A DNA stretch of 64,000 nucleotides from Endomychus coccineus (lineage: Eukaryota; Arthropoda; Insecta; Coleoptera; Endomychidae). The stretch's first letter is position 1, and each line of letters begins with the position of its first letter. Under the pieces are notes generated by a model. It worked only from the letters and a program-made list of their open reading frames with translations. It ran no database searches and was not told where the DNA came from. The stretch lies in contig OY294067.1 of the NCBI GenBank assembly GCA_958510875.1, positions 276,192,742 to 276,256,741 of the forward strand. Direction: 5' to 3'. Below are positions 1 through 11,279 of this stretch, in pieces. A program made the translations under genes and the position numbers.

Positions 1-1281
1 CTTTGAACACTCTCAATAGCCAATTTGACTCACTCTAATTCATTACATGCAAAGGTTTTGATCGACAATGTTCTTTGAACACTCTCAATAGCCTATTTGA
101 CTCACTCTTATTCATTATAAGCAAAGGTTTTGATCGACAAGGTGCTTTGAACACTGTCAATAGCCAATTTGACTCACTCTAATTCATTATAAGCAAAGGT
201 TGGTTCTTTGAACACTCTCAATAGCCAATTTGATTCACTCTAATTCATTATAAGCAAAAGTTTTGATTGACAAGGTTTTTTGAACACTCTCAATAGCCAA
301 TTTGACTCACTCTAATTCATTATAAGCAAAGGTTGGTTCTTTGAACACTCTCAATATCCAATTTGACGCACTCTAATTCATTACATGCAAAGGTTTTGAT
401 CGACAAGGTTCTTTGAACACTCTCAATAGCCAATTTGACTCGCTCTAATTCATTACATGCAAAGGTTTTGATCGACAAGGTTCTTTGAACACTCTCAATA
501 GCCAATTTGACTCACTCTAATTCATTATAAGAAAAGGTTTTGATCGACAAGGTGCTTTGAACACTCTCAATAGCCAATTTGACTCACTCTAATTCATTAT
601 AAGCAAAGGTTGGTTCTTTGAACACTCTCAATAGCCAATTTGATTCACTCTAATTCATTATAAGCAAAGGTTTTGATTGACAAGGTTCTTTGAACACTCT
701 CAATAGCCAATTTGACTCACTCTAATTCATTATAGGCAAAGTTTTTGATCGACAAGGTTCTTTGAACACTCTCAATAGCCAATTTGACTCACTCTAATTC
801 ATTATAAGCAAAGGTTTTGATTGACAAGGTTCTTTGAACACTCTCAATAGCCAATTTGATTCACTCTAATTCATTATAGGCAAAGTTTTTGATCGACAAG
901 GTTCTTTGAACACTCTCAATAGCCAATTTGACTCACTCTAATTCATTATAGGCAAAGTTTTTGATCGACAAGGTTCTTTGAACACTCTAAATAGCCAATT
1001 TGACTCACTCTAATTCATTACATGCAAAGGTTTTGATCGACAAGGTTCTTTGAACACTCTCAATAGCCAATTTGACTCACTCTAATTCATTATAAGCAAA
1101 GGTTTTGATCGACAAGGTTTTTTGAACACTCTCAATAGCCAATTTGGTTCACTCTAATTCATTATAAGCAAAGGTTTTGATCGACAAGGTTCTTTGAACA
1201 CTCTCAATAGCCAATTTGATTCACTCTAATTCATTATAAGCAAACATTATGATCGACAAGGTTCTTTGAACACTCTCAATA
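1..1281. repeat. 72-bp tandem repeat array (minisatellite/satellite)
   Basis: About 18 head-to-tail units, each beginning CTTTGAACACTCTCAATAG. The usual spacing is 72 bp (starts at 1, 73, 145, 411, 483 and so on). A shorter 61-bp unit lacks 11 bp including GATCGACAA (for example 145 to 206 and 278 to 339). Short and long units recur in the order long-short-long-short, which suggests amplification of higher-order blocks. The array runs off the left edge and stops at about 1281. It lies on the 3' side of the last Afg3l2 exon seen, so it is probably inside an Afg3l2 intron. The one open frame across it is periodic and not a gene. Confidence 0.97.
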
Positions 1282-1560
1282 GACTTAATTTTTATCAGAG
1301 ATAGTAATTTAGAAGGGAAATGGAAACGTATATGCGAAAAATCAATTTAATGAATTCAGATTTATCTCCTTTATTCAAATTACTAACTCCAAATAATATT
1401 TAAAATTTTTTTCCTAATTTTGTTTATTCTGATGATGGCTTCTTGTAGCTGAAAGGTACTCAGTACTTTAACAGTATTCAAGTGGGTAAGTCTGATTACT
1501 TTTTACTTATTAGTGTTATAGTGTATCCACAGTTGAGAACTCTTAGATAGGTTATTATCC
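1282..1560 (+). mobile_element. Penelope-like element family B, 3' fragment (copy B1)
   Basis: This stretch aligns by eye with the ends of the two family B copies at 36.7-38.1 kb. The first part matches the sequence that encodes the end of the GIY-YIG ORF at 37720-37800. It is followed by the shared tail block TGATGATGG...GCTGAAAGG...CAGTACTT. The ORF is broken, so only the 3' tail survives. It directly abuts the tandem array. The tail contains a degenerate hammerhead-like arrangement, described under findings. Confidence 0.7.
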
Positions 1561-1929
1561 TACTGTAAGTTCCAAGGCGATGACGTCATTCACGATTCCA
1601 AACCAGAGGTCTTTAAAATAATTGGATAGAAGCTATTAGCGCTTACTTCGCTAGGGCTGATGGTTGGTAAAGGAATGCAATGTTATACTGTTGACAGTTT
1701 TTTTTACATTATTTTGCTTGTGTAGGTTAGATACTTTCTATTTTCAACCCGTGTGATTTTATTTTATTGAAGCATGAGTTAAATTATAACTGTAGTGTAA
1801 GTCACTGCAAGTCTTTAAAGAAGACTGTTTTGTTTCAACTTTCAGAGTTGAAGAATTAGAATAAAATTTACTCAAAACTAGTAACTTTTAATTATTTGAG
1901 TTATAACTAATGCTGATACGATACTAGAG

Positions 1930-2450
1930 CATTCTCAAAGCTAGGAACTAAAGTTAAATCTAAAATCATTTCCTTAAATATTAGAAATCAATCTGAATGT
2001 GGTAAACATTGAGGGATGGAGGTAGATAAAGGTTTGGTGGGAGTTTATTTATAAAATTATTGACAAATGGTGAATTATAGTTATCGATTTGGTCATTTGT
2101 ACAAGGCATTACCAGTCATCACACCTCAGCCTGTAAACCCCAGATTTCTTCATTTTATCTTTTTTAGATTTTGAATTATTGATATATGAGTAAAGATTAT
2201 TTGTTGTTTTAAAGGCGACGTTTTTATTCTGATTTTTCTGAAATTGAGTTATTTTTGTGTTGACCTAAATATGTTAGCTATGCAAAATTTGATTCAGTAT
2301 TGTTATTACTCTGTAGATAAATTAGGTTTAGGGCTTTTTTTATTAAGTTTATTTTGAAGTATTTTACTTGTTAACTTGAAATCATAGTCATTGTTTTTAG
2401 CATTATCTATGGTTCTGTTTAATTCTGAATGTTTTGTCATAAATAAAATG
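1930..2450 (-). mobile_element. Penelope-like element family A, internally deleted copy (A2)
   Basis: The reverse complement of this region matches the family A copy at 3900-4690 from its 5' part (AAAACGTCGCCTTTAAAAC) through the stop region and into the 3' UTR. About 220 bp are missing: the part matching roughly 4270-4495, which encodes most of the GIY-YIG domain. It lies in an Afg3l2 intron in inverted orientation to copy A1, 1.5 kb away. It is non-coding. Confidence 0.8.
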
Positions 2451-2747
2451 TAGACAGTATCACACATCTGCTTTTACTGTATTTTAGCAAAAAATTAAGG
2501 GAGAAAATGAGCTTATTCTAACTCTTATTCCTTAGTGCTATAAACGTCAATATTAGAGTTTTCAAATTAACTGAAATCCCTGTGACAGAATGTTAGGCAT
2601 GTGATGATATCACTATCAGAATCTAATGATACATCTGAAACAGATTCATGCAGTTTGGGAGTATGAAACCACATAATCACATAATTATCATAGAAATATA
2701 TATTTCAGGAACAATGGAATATTAAAGAACTAATAAGAATTACTGAC

Positions 2748-5675
2748 CTGTCAGCATAGCCCCTTTTGGAATTTTGGCCCCCAATTCAATATATTGCTGT
2801 GGATTTTTCAAAAAATTTACAAATTCCATTATTTCTATTTTAGCTTCTTCACAGCCAGCTACATCTCTATAAAATAACTGTTAGTCAGAGAGGCAACATC
2901 TTGAGACTACAAAAAAATTTTCTCAAATAATCAAATCAATGTTAAGAAATCTTGAACCACAATTATGTAACTGACCCCATTCTTGAATCTATTTGCTCAT
3001 TCTAGTTTCTCATCATAATATGATTATATTGGAATAGCCAACAAGCATAGTGTAACTGTAATTTTTTGGATGGATAATAAAACACCCTTTTCTAAAGCTG
3101 TGGACATATACTCACTTAAATTTTACTCCAATTTCATTAGAATTGATCATTTTCGCAGTGCTTTCCATGACCCCTCCAAATAGACCACCACCTCTTCTTC
3201 CTTTTTTTCCCCCCATCATCTCAGCAGATCTACGCATCATGTAAATCAAAAATGCTATAACAAGGATCGTCGGAAGGATCCCAGTTAGGCTTGAAGCTTC
3301 CATTTCAGTTTTGTATATGACTGGTAGGAAGTTTTGAGGTTCTATGTTCATCTCTACTTGTGCATTTTCTAGATTCCTCTCGAAAGAATCCACACTTCCA
3401 ATATTGAACCAGAGAACGCTCTACAAGAATAAAGAAAAAATGACTGTGGAAATAAAACTTCATTATGCTTACGGCTCCATCAACACTGTTCCCAGCTATC
3501 AATCTAACTCTAACCCATTTTTTATTCACGACTTCTAATTTTTCAACCACTCCTCTAGCTAAATACCTGTGCAAACAAATAAGAAAAAGCTGTAACAAAC
3601 CCTACATAATAGAGACAAAACTATAATCAAGAACTAAATAAGATGTAATCTTACGTATGAACAAATTCTTTCCAACCAATTTCTTTATAACCCATTTCCC
3701 AAAAGGTGACTGTAGCCAGAAACGCAATTGCTGCTGCTGCTCCCATCATGTACCATTTATCCCTTTCATTATCTCCAAAAGGTTTTCCTCCGCTGCCACT
3801 GAATAAAAATAATTGAATTGAAATAATCAATAATTCAATTAGAGATGGAAAACAACAAGTCCTTAAACTTTTTAGATCTGACCATTTCACATACAAATAA
3901 TTACTTTTCTTTCGCTATTTATCACAATTCATTTGGAATTAAACAGAATCATAGATATTGCCAAAAATAACGGTTATAATGTCAAGATAATTAATAAAAT
4001 ACTCCAAAATAAACTCAATAAAAAAGCCTTAAACGTAATTTATCCGCAGATTAATAATAATACAAAATCAAATTTCACATGTCTAACATATTTAGGTAAA
4101 CATTCAATAAAAATATCTCAATTCCTTAAAAAACAGAATAAAAACGTCGCCTTTAAAACAACAAATAACCTATGCTCCTGTATTAATAACTCTAAATCTA
4201 AAAAAGATAAATTAAAGAAATCTGGAGTTTACAGACTGAGATGTGATGACTATAGTGCTTTGTACATAGGACAAACTGGCCGCAGTTTCAGCGTAAGGTT
4301 CAACGAACATTTGAGAAGTTACAGGGTCAAAAAAGAGGACTCTAATTACGCGAATCACCTGTTAGAACATAACCACAATTTCACCCTTAATCCTGATATT
4401 CTACATATTCAGGAAAAAGGACATAAGCTTAATATACTAGAATCCATAGAAATATTGAAACACTCAAAAAACAATAATAATGTAATATTAAATGATCAAA
4501 TCGATACATATAATTCACCACTTGTTAACAATTTTGTAAATTCACTCCCACCATTATCCACTCCCATCCCTCAATTTGTACCACATTCTGATCCCTGATA
4601 TTTAAGGACATACTTTCAGATTTAGCTTTAGTTGATAACACCTTGCTTTGAAAATTCCACTGTGTGGTCAAACAACTTGTCAGCATTTTTAAATTAAATG
4701 TTAAACGTTTTGTGTAAAATTTGAGTTTTATTCCCTAACAATTCCTTTCAGTATCTGACCAACAACTACATGAATTATAAAATTTGACAATAACTTTGGT
4801 AGCTTAATTAGAGCCTAGCTGAATGCTATTGCTAAAAAAAAATTAGAGTGGCTTAATTAGAGCCTAGCTGTATGCTAATGCTAAAAAAAAATTAGAGCCT
4901 AGCCGAATGCTGAAAAAGATTGTGAGTTTGAATCCCAGCTAAGAATGGCTGATCTTGAAAACTTTAGATCAACTGAAAGTTTACCTCCACTTCACTTATA
5001 CATATATTCACACATCTAGATATGACAAAATTGTAAATTTCAAAAAATTACTTTAAACAACATCCAAATTTGAACTAAATTAAACAGATGTTCAAAATAA
5101 CTGAAGTTGTCTTTAACAATACTTCATACTAAAACTTGAACTAGAACATTTTATTGACTAATTAGCTGTAGTTAATAAATAAAATTGAGATGTATCGATT
5201 CTTCGACTTTTCTCAGCTACTAACAGTAAATATTACACTAACCGACTTCCTGTGCCACCAAATAACCCAAACGACCATTGTTCATAGGGCTTCGATCCTT
5301 GTTGGCCCAAATTTGGAGGAGGGATTGGTTTTGGTTCTGGTTTAGGATCCGATTTGCTACCTTTGGATTCCGGTTTTTTCTCTTCCCCTTTGGTTCCTTT
5401 CTCATTTTTGCTTTCTATTTTACCACTTTTCACAGGCTTACCTGATCCTTGCTTGAAGTATTTTTCGAAACCTTTCGGAGGTTTCTCGCAGAAAAGCCTC
5501 CATTCATTCAAAACTGATTTGAAAGTTGAATAGTTCTGAAAGAGTACTTTTAACACATTTCATAGGTTAAACCACAATTTCGTCATACCCCAGAAGAGTT
5601 TATATTCCAATATTTCAAATTTTGAACTAACAATTTTTCAAACTGTTTGCTGTTACTTAAGAGTCGATGGGCCAT
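2748..5675 (-). CDS. Afg3l2: AFG3-like mitochondrial m-AAA protease, N-terminal part (six exons; continues beyond left edge)
   Basis: Subunit of the inner-membrane m-AAA protease, an ATP-dependent zinc metalloprotease that degrades and processes membrane proteins on the matrix side. Coding exons, 5' to 3': 5589-5675, 5243-5535, 3655-3798, 3473-3566, 3116-3420, 2748-2866; all junctions are GT/AG and in frame. Exon 1 starts [16 protein letters not shown], basic and hydrophobic without acids until residue 13, as expected for a mitochondrial presequence. PPKGFEKYF (about 48-56) and a Lys/Pro-rich linker follow. Membrane segments lie at about 142-160 and 250-268, flanking the inter-membrane-space domain ([20 protein letters not shown]). 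The start of the ATPase region, DVAGCEEAK, is at about 309; Walker A, Walker B and HEXXH lie off-window. About 347 residues are visible. Introns of 53, 1444, 88, 52 and 249 bp are visible; the 1444-bp one holds Penelope-like copy A1. The order and spacing fit AFG3L2 rather than paraplegin, though the paralogue call is made from the N-terminus only. Confidence 0.93.
3900..4690 (+). mobile_element. Penelope-like element family A (copy A1) with intact GIY-YIG ORF fragment
   Basis: An open frame at 3933-4598 encodes the C-terminal part of a Penelope-like polyprotein. It has a lysine/asparagine-rich connector (residues 1-95) followed by a GIY-YIG nuclease domain: [17 protein letters not shown], the catalytic-type arginine in VRFNEH, and a downstream [10 protein letters not shown] block. 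The reverse transcriptase domain is missing, so the copy is 5'-truncated, as is usual for these target-primed retroelements. It sits antisense in the 1.4-kb Afg3l2 intron. The frame has no stop and keeps all the visible motifs, so the insertion is fairly young. The boundaries are estimated from matches to copies at 1930-2450 and 59990-61455. Confidence 0.88.
4795..4990. repeat. Short duplicated block with SINE-like B-box
   Basis: The block AATTAGAGCCTAGCTGAATG recurs two to three times about 55 bp apart, each followed by an A-rich run. Next comes GAGTTTGAATCCCAGC, which resembles an RNA polymerase III B box. It could be the tail of Penelope-like copy A1 or a tRNA-derived SINE fragment. I cannot find an A box at the right distance, so the SINE reading is weak. 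Confidence 0.3.
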
Positions 5676-6862
5676 ATCATATGAGGAACTAATCTTTTAT
5701 TTGAATTATGTTTGTGAAGAATCACATAACTTATTCATTCTGATCTAACCACACTTTTAAAGATTTAGACATCGAATAATTGATACATACCATAAAATAG
5801 CCATATAAATGAATACCACAGACAAATAACAAAGTCATAAGAGTTTATTTTCATCATACTATATAACCACAAAGTAAATATAGTTAGTCTGATGTATCTA
5901 TGATTTATACTACGAAAATAAACAGAGTTGACAAAACCTCTTTATTCAAACAGCTCATAGGCTTCAACGTCCTTCATACTAAGCTAACTGATTCCTATAT
6001 TGTACCCCAGAACAACTATAAAAAGCTGTACGTACATGTTAGACCATTGACGTATATATTGTATACAATTTTTATTTCCCTCACTATAGATATCAATGGC
6101 GTAACTAACCCTGCCGGAGCCCCAGTGCAAAAGAGCCCCCTTCAATTCAACAATTTAATAGCAATAAAAGTCACACGAAAACTTTTTCTGTGTCTTCTAT
6201 GTTATCCATGTTTAATTTCAACATCGCTATCCATCTTGTACAGGAAGGATCCATAAACGACATGTAAATCCTTTAATTCGGATTTTTCCTTAATGTTACG
6301 ACAAACATTTCTAAATTACTTATTACGAGACTCTGAGCAGGGCCCCATTTCGAGACATGAAAGCAAGAAAACAACTACAGTTTTCCGAAACCACAATGTT
6401 ATCAATTTCTTTGTCAATCTTTTTAAAAACAAATGAATTTCACAATTTGGGGGCCTCAAATTTGATAAAATTGTAAAATATTGGGGGCCCGAAAAAGTCA
6501 AATATTCTGAGAAGGAAAATAATTTAGTCTTTCATTAGCTAACAAAAGTGAGGGAAGTCAAGTGATCAATTGATCACAGCTTTTTGTTAATTCTAGCTTT
6601 ATTCACTCCTAGGACTGTATGAAGGATTTAGTTTATTCATGATTCTTGTGCCTCGGTATTCATAGATTTAGATTAGGACACACTAGTATCTGTGGATTAC
6701 ATTTTAATCTATGAAACTTGTTTTTTTATTCTAACCTAAAAATGGATACCATAACAGTTATCGGCAATATTCAATATCAATGTTAACTTAGTTTCGTTAT
6801 TTCATTGAATTCAGAAATAAGTGACTGACCACAACCGGTATTTAGGCATATAACATTGTTCA
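5676..6862. promoter_or_regulatory. Divergent intergenic region between Afg3l2 and the C3orf38 homologue
   Basis: 1.2 kb separates the two divergently transcribed start codons, so both promoters should lie here. I see no convincing TATA or initiator element. About 6090-6490 looks like a degenerate hAT-type fragment: it begins AATGGCGTAACTAACCC, and G/C-rich blocks such as GGGGGCCC recur near 6460-6490. No conserved coding sequence was found, and the open frames here do not resemble proteins. Confidence 0.4.
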
Positions 6863-7857
6863 ATGTCTGATTTAGAGGATTATCAGGATGGCGTTATGGA
6901 TATGTTATCACGATTCGACGATAACGACATCCTCTCCCTCGCATCTACTGTGACACAGGGATTATTGAAGAAGAGAATAAATTCTCGAGAAGGTGATATC
7001 ATCATTAGTATTACTGGCGAACAATTTTATAACTGAACGTTTTTTCAGAAGCAGTTAAAGCCATTGTAAATTTTTCTTCGAATACAATCAGTATTTTGAA
7101 GCGAAAAGTATTTACAAGGGAAATATTATTATCATATTTACATGAGAAAGATATAACTGTCAAATTACCCACAACAAAACAAGAACTCATATATCGGATA
7201 GTTGATTATTGGGATAATGGAAAAGGAACTCATAGGTCAGAACCAATCCATTCTGCAGACGTATCTAATGATAGCATACCAGGAATTGAAGTTCAAAGGG
7301 ATTCCAATACTGAGTCCTTGGTACAACTTCCATTAAATAATCAAAATAGTGAATTAGCAAAAACATCAGAAGGTAGTAACATCTATTTATTAGCACAACA
7401 ATTCAGTGAATGGTTCTATACTTTATTGAATGAAAACCGATTAACTGCAGAGCATTTTTACCCAGATGCAGCTCTCAGATTGAATTTAATATGCAATGAA
7501 GAATCGAGTACTAATTTAATATCCAATGATCGTGAAGAATTGACATCTTGTTTATTAAGAACTAGATTGCAGAACAATTTATTTTTCAATCCCAACTTAT
7601 CAACAGAAGGTCTAAAGTCACATATGGATCCTCATGGCTTAGTTATTATTATGGTGTCTGGTACCCTTCATTCAAATAGTGTTTGTGTAGGTGTGTTTGA
7701 ACAAATGTTTGCATTAGCAAGAGACCCTTTCAGCGAGAATAATTGGAAAATTAAGAACACAGAACTTCATCTGAGAAATGTTCAAGAAAGTACTGCGGTA
7801 CTAGCTGCTGGTGATTGTGAGATGAGCTGTAGTTCAAACGAATTAACTAGAGTATGA
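6863..7857 (+). CDS. C3orf38: C3orf38-type protein (NTF2-like C-terminal domain), two exons
   Basis: Exons 6863-6992 and 7049-7857 flank a 56-bp intron (GTGATA...TTTCAG) and encode about 312 residues, close to the roughly 329 of the human protein. The N-terminal exon (MSDLEDYQDGVMDMLSRF) is followed by LASTVTQGLL and a basic KRKVFTREILLSYL segment. The C-terminal half carries the most recognisable family block: PNLSTEGLKS, then PHGLVIIMVSGTLH, then VGVFEQMFALARDPF and NNWKIKN, ending near residue 312. C3orf38 proteins are conserved in animals but poorly characterised; the C-terminal region is thought to adopt an NTF2-like fold. The start codon was chosen because the exon 1 frame runs in register with exon 2 and the first acidic residues fit the family. 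The gene is divergent from Afg3l2. Confidence 0.88.
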
Positions 7858-8103
7858 ATACTATTCCAACTTGAACCATCAAAATTATGGTCTTAAAAGT
7901 GTGAAACAAATGGAAAATATCAAAACTTTTGAGGAAAGTGAAGAAAAATAAGTTTCCATTTGAAATGATCTGAATATCAAGAGAAGCTGATTTTTCTGAA
8001 CTCTCTGATCTGCTACTTTGGATGATTCTGCAGCTACCAGAAGTGACTCAGGGTATTGGAAGATGATAAATTCCAATTATTATTGAATTTGTAATATTTA
8101 TAG

Positions 8104-8109
8104 AATAAA
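8104..8109 (+). terminator. Polyadenylation signal of the C3orf38 homologue
   Basis: AATAAA lies about 250 bp after the stop codon and is followed by a T-rich stretch (GTGTTTTATTTTAG). It is the first good signal on the plus strand after the stop. Confidence 0.6.
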
Positions 8110-8409
8110 AGTGTTTTATTTTAGTCTATTTTCGTTTCTACTACATCAGATTTCTTGAATAAATCTTTGAGCACCACTCAACTTTATTTTTACCACCCTT
8201 CCCCTTCTTATAACATAACATTCAAACACCCCCACCCAGCGTAGGGCGGCATCAAACTCGGAACATTCTAATCTTTTAATGCTAACGCATTTTGAATTAT
8301 ATTTTTACAACTACAAACCCGGCATAAAGTTGTTACAGGTACCTAACCCCTGTAACAGGTACCTAACTAACTATATTTAGTTTTGTAGGTATATCAGTTT
8401 TCATAAGTA

Positions 8410-8460
8410 CTTAGTCATCATAGATAACTACTAGTTAGTAGAGTTATCTATGATAGTCAT
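8410..8460. repeat. Imperfect palindrome (hairpin)
   Basis: TCATAGATAACT and its inverse AGTTATCTATGA are separated by about 12 bases around ACTAGTTAGT. Function is unknown. It is probably part of the terminal region of a transposon. Confidence 0.5.
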
Positions 8461-8484
8461 TTCTAGTGGAAAGTTGACGGTCCA

Positions 8485-8680
8485 TAGTCAAAGTATAAAG
8501 GTCTGCTGGAGCCTCCCTACCATCGTTTCTCGCGCTAGATGACGTCACCTAGCTCCTCCAATCACGTGCCTTGCACGTAACATTATGTCGTCGTCAATAA
8601 CATTAAATAAACGACCAGCTTGCACTCGAATTTTAAAAAGAGTAGAAGGGAGGCTCCAGCAGACCTTTATACTTCGACTA
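8485..8680. mobile_element. MITE with 28-bp perfect terminal inverted repeats
   Basis: The inner 28 bp of each end (8491-8518 and 8647-8674, starting AAGTATAAAGGTCTGC) are perfect inverse copies. The inverted match extends outward to TAGTC/GACTA with one mismatch. The interior is about 130 bp and non-coding. It lies upstream of the MULE coding relic and may be nested inside the MULE 5' region. No target-site duplication could be fixed. Confidence 0.8.
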
Positions 8681-10359
8681 CGTGATGGTCTATGTATTCA
8701 TAATTGTGATAAAGTATAAAAATGGCGAAAATAAATCATAGTAATTTTTCGAATTCAAGTGAAATGTTCAGTCAAAGAGGAAAACTTCTCTTAGTTTACG
8801 AGAACTATAAGCTTAAAGAACACAACAGAAAATTAGCTTCCGGAGAAACTTAAGTGGAGGTGCATGAAAAATAAATGTAAAGCAAATTTTCATACTTTAA
8901 GTGAGTCAAAAAGTCGAGTTACAACAAACCTAAGTGTAAATCATAATCATGAACCAGAACTAACAAATGTGTTGCAAAAACAAGTTTTAGGTCATTGTTT
9001 GAAGAGAAAAGCCGAAAGTGATATAACAGAAAAACCTTCCAAAATGATTAGAATGGAGCTAGCTAAAAATGATGTGTCTTTAAACAACTTGACAATAAGT
9101 GATCTACAATGTGCTAGAAGAAAAATTTACACTGCACGTCGGAAATTGTTGCCAGCTTTGCCCAAATCACTATCGGAGGTTCATGAAGCTTTGAATGAAC
9201 GTCAACCAAAAACCGACAGAAATGAAGACTTCCTAATTGTTAATGATTTATCCGAAAATTTAGTGATATTTAGCTGTAAAAGTAATTTACAGTTTTTATG
9301 TGAATCAAAAATTATTTATATGGACGGTACATTTTCTTACTGCACAAAATATTTCACACAAAAGTTTACGATACGTGGTTTTTTTTAACGGCCATTATAT
9401 ACCATTAGATTTTTGTTTATTAAAAGACAAAGGTGAAAAAACATATAGCTTTTGCATATCAAAACTTAAAGAGTATTGTGATTATATAAAAATCAAATTT
9501 GTACCAGAAGAAATAGTAGAGTTTGAGATGTGTATTCATAATGCAGTGTTAGAAAAATAATAAAATTACTGGGTGTCGATTCCACTTAACTCAAGCATGG
9601 TACAGAAAAATTCAAAATCAAAAGAATACCAAGACCAAAATTCTGAGATTGGAAAGTGGCTCCATTATTGTTTTGGTCTTTTATTTTTGGTACCAAAGGA
9701 CGTTGACGATTTTTATTTTTTTGAGCTCTACGAAGTTAAGCCAGTAGATGAAAGACTTGAAAAATTTTCTGATTAACTTCTCGAAAATTATTTGACAGAT
9801 AATTCTAAAGTTCCACCACATATATGGGCTGATACCTCTGCTGCATTAAATAAAACGACCAATGCTTGCGAATCGTTTTATTCCCATTTTAATGCATCCA
9901 TGTACCAAACGTATCCTTCTTTATTTATTTTTCTAGACGCACTTCTTAGAGTACAAACTGAAATTTATTAAATGCAACAGTGTTAACGGAATTCATAAAT
10001 TTAAAAATAGAGCCACTAAGAAACGTCATTTTTATGACGTTAATTCTAAAATTATAGAATATAAAAATAGTAAGTTGTCCAAACTGCAATATGTTAAAAT
10101 AATATATGCAATTAATTAAAATAGTACAGTGTAAATATAATTTTGAATATGTTCTTCCTATGTACCTATATGTATTATGTATATTTTAAATTAATAAATT
10201 TTGTTTTAATATTACATCAGTCTATTTCTTGCAAGCAGAGGGAGGTATTATTTTTCATGTACCGAGTTTAAACAATTTAAAAGTGAATCTTTTAATCTGT
10301 GCCGAGCTTGACTATTTTTATTTCGTATACCTGAGACATGTGCCGAGTTTGTATTACCC

Positions 10360-10889
10360 CCCAGCGCAACGTAACTATCAATTTAAATCCATAATTATAT
10401 ATTTGACAACCCTTTGACCCCATCCCCCTTGGTGACGCATCATAATGAATTGATTTATCTCCCTATTGCGTTACATAATACTTTTGTGAAACCACATTGT
10501 AAGTCATTTGTTTGTTTTGTTTAATTTTCCGTGTTTTGTAACAACCACAAAGTTTTGATATTATTTGAGATGACAGAAAAACAATTTATTGGCCCCACCT
10601 TGAATATAAGTTTCCAGTTCACTCAAAATTATAAAAGTTGGATTATTTAAGCTCGGTAATATTTATTTGATGGTTTTGCATCATAGTAATACAGTTGTTT
10701 TTGGGATTTTTCTGGAGGTCTGACTGTACCATGCCTATTGAAAAAAGTGGTTTCCAAAGTTTATCCACAGTTTTTTTAGTCAATATGACAAAAATATATA
10801 GTTTAATTCTTCCTTCTTTATAGGAAATTTTATTCAAAATGATATAATAAAAACGAATTTTACGTACCTACTCCAAAAGACGAATATCA
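10360..10889. other. Interval without a supported gene
   Basis: Downstream of the MULE relic. A 64-codon minus-strand frame (10643-10837) with lysine-rich sequence is present, but no domain is recognisable and it has no splice context. I see nothing else. Confidence 0.4.
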
Positions 10890-11279
10890 TACCGCGATAT
10901 CAAAAATTATCTTGGTCAAGGGTGGTTGTGGAATCTAAAACGTGTGTCTTACTTTACGTCTGAAATATTATGTCACTGTCACACTGACATTATCAATAAC
11001 CTACAAATTTCATACCTATTTATTTCAGTTGTAAAACAATAACGAACTACATATTATGAAATAACGGTTTTAGTAACAAGAAAAACTAAATTACCCTTGA
11101 CCAAGATAATTTTTAATTTGTAGTTCATTATTGTTTTACAACTGAAATAAAAAGGTATGAAATTTGTAGGTTATTGATGATGTCAGTGTGACAGTGACAA
11201 TTATTTCAAACGTAAAGTAAGACACACGTTTTAGATTCCACAACCACCCTTGACCAAGATAATTTTTGATATCCCGGTA
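10890..11279. mobile_element. 390-bp foldback MITE
   Basis: The ends are inverse copies: TACCGCGATATCAAAAATT at 10890 and its counterpart ending CCCGGTA at 11279, with one or two mismatches. The inverted arms are about 160 bp each, and the centre carries an extra copy of the CCAAGATAATTTTT motif. No ORF is present. It lies between the MULE relic and the 3' end of the mol-type gene. Confidence 0.88.

Larger units (their letters stand above)
8250..10355 (+). mobile_element. Decayed MULE-type transposon with FLYWCH zinc finger
   Basis: The coding relic runs from about 8722 to 9970 with several frame breaks. The N-terminal FLYWCH-like part begins MAKINHSNFSNSSEMFSQRG and, after a frameshift near 8852, continues KWRCMKNKCKANF and ends in NHNHEP. 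The central transposase block reads IIYMDGTFSYC, a typical first catalytic Asp context of Mutator-like transposases. It is followed in another frame by YIPLDFCLLKDKGEKTYSF and EIVEFEMCIHNAV, where the usual DFE is EFE. Further fragments are WLHYCFGLLFLVP and PPHIWADTSA with TTNACESF. A candidate inverted pair, CAAACTCGGAACAT at 8253 and ATGTGCCGAGTTTG at 10338-10351, may mark the ends. At least three frameshifts or stops mean it is dead. Confidence 0.75.

Noticed and set aside
320..505. Open frame in the tandem array (repeating ESVQRTLSIKTFACNELE)
   Set aside because: It is a periodic translation of the 72/61-bp repeat; it begins and ends arbitrarily and has no splice or start context.
1..1281. 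CRISPR-like array
   Set aside because: Units are near-identical throughout with no unique spacers, and the genome is eukaryotic.
3344..3538. Plus-strand frame across Afg3l2 exons
   Set aside because: Antisense shadow of the exons at 3116-3420 and 3473-3566.
4915..4945. tRNA-like B box (GTTTGAATCC)
   Set aside because: No matching A box, no cloverleaf; at most a SINE relic.
5900..6256. 118-codon plus-strand frame in the divergent intergenic region
   Set aside because: No domain, codon use typical of AT-rich non-coding DNA, and it overlaps a likely hAT relic.
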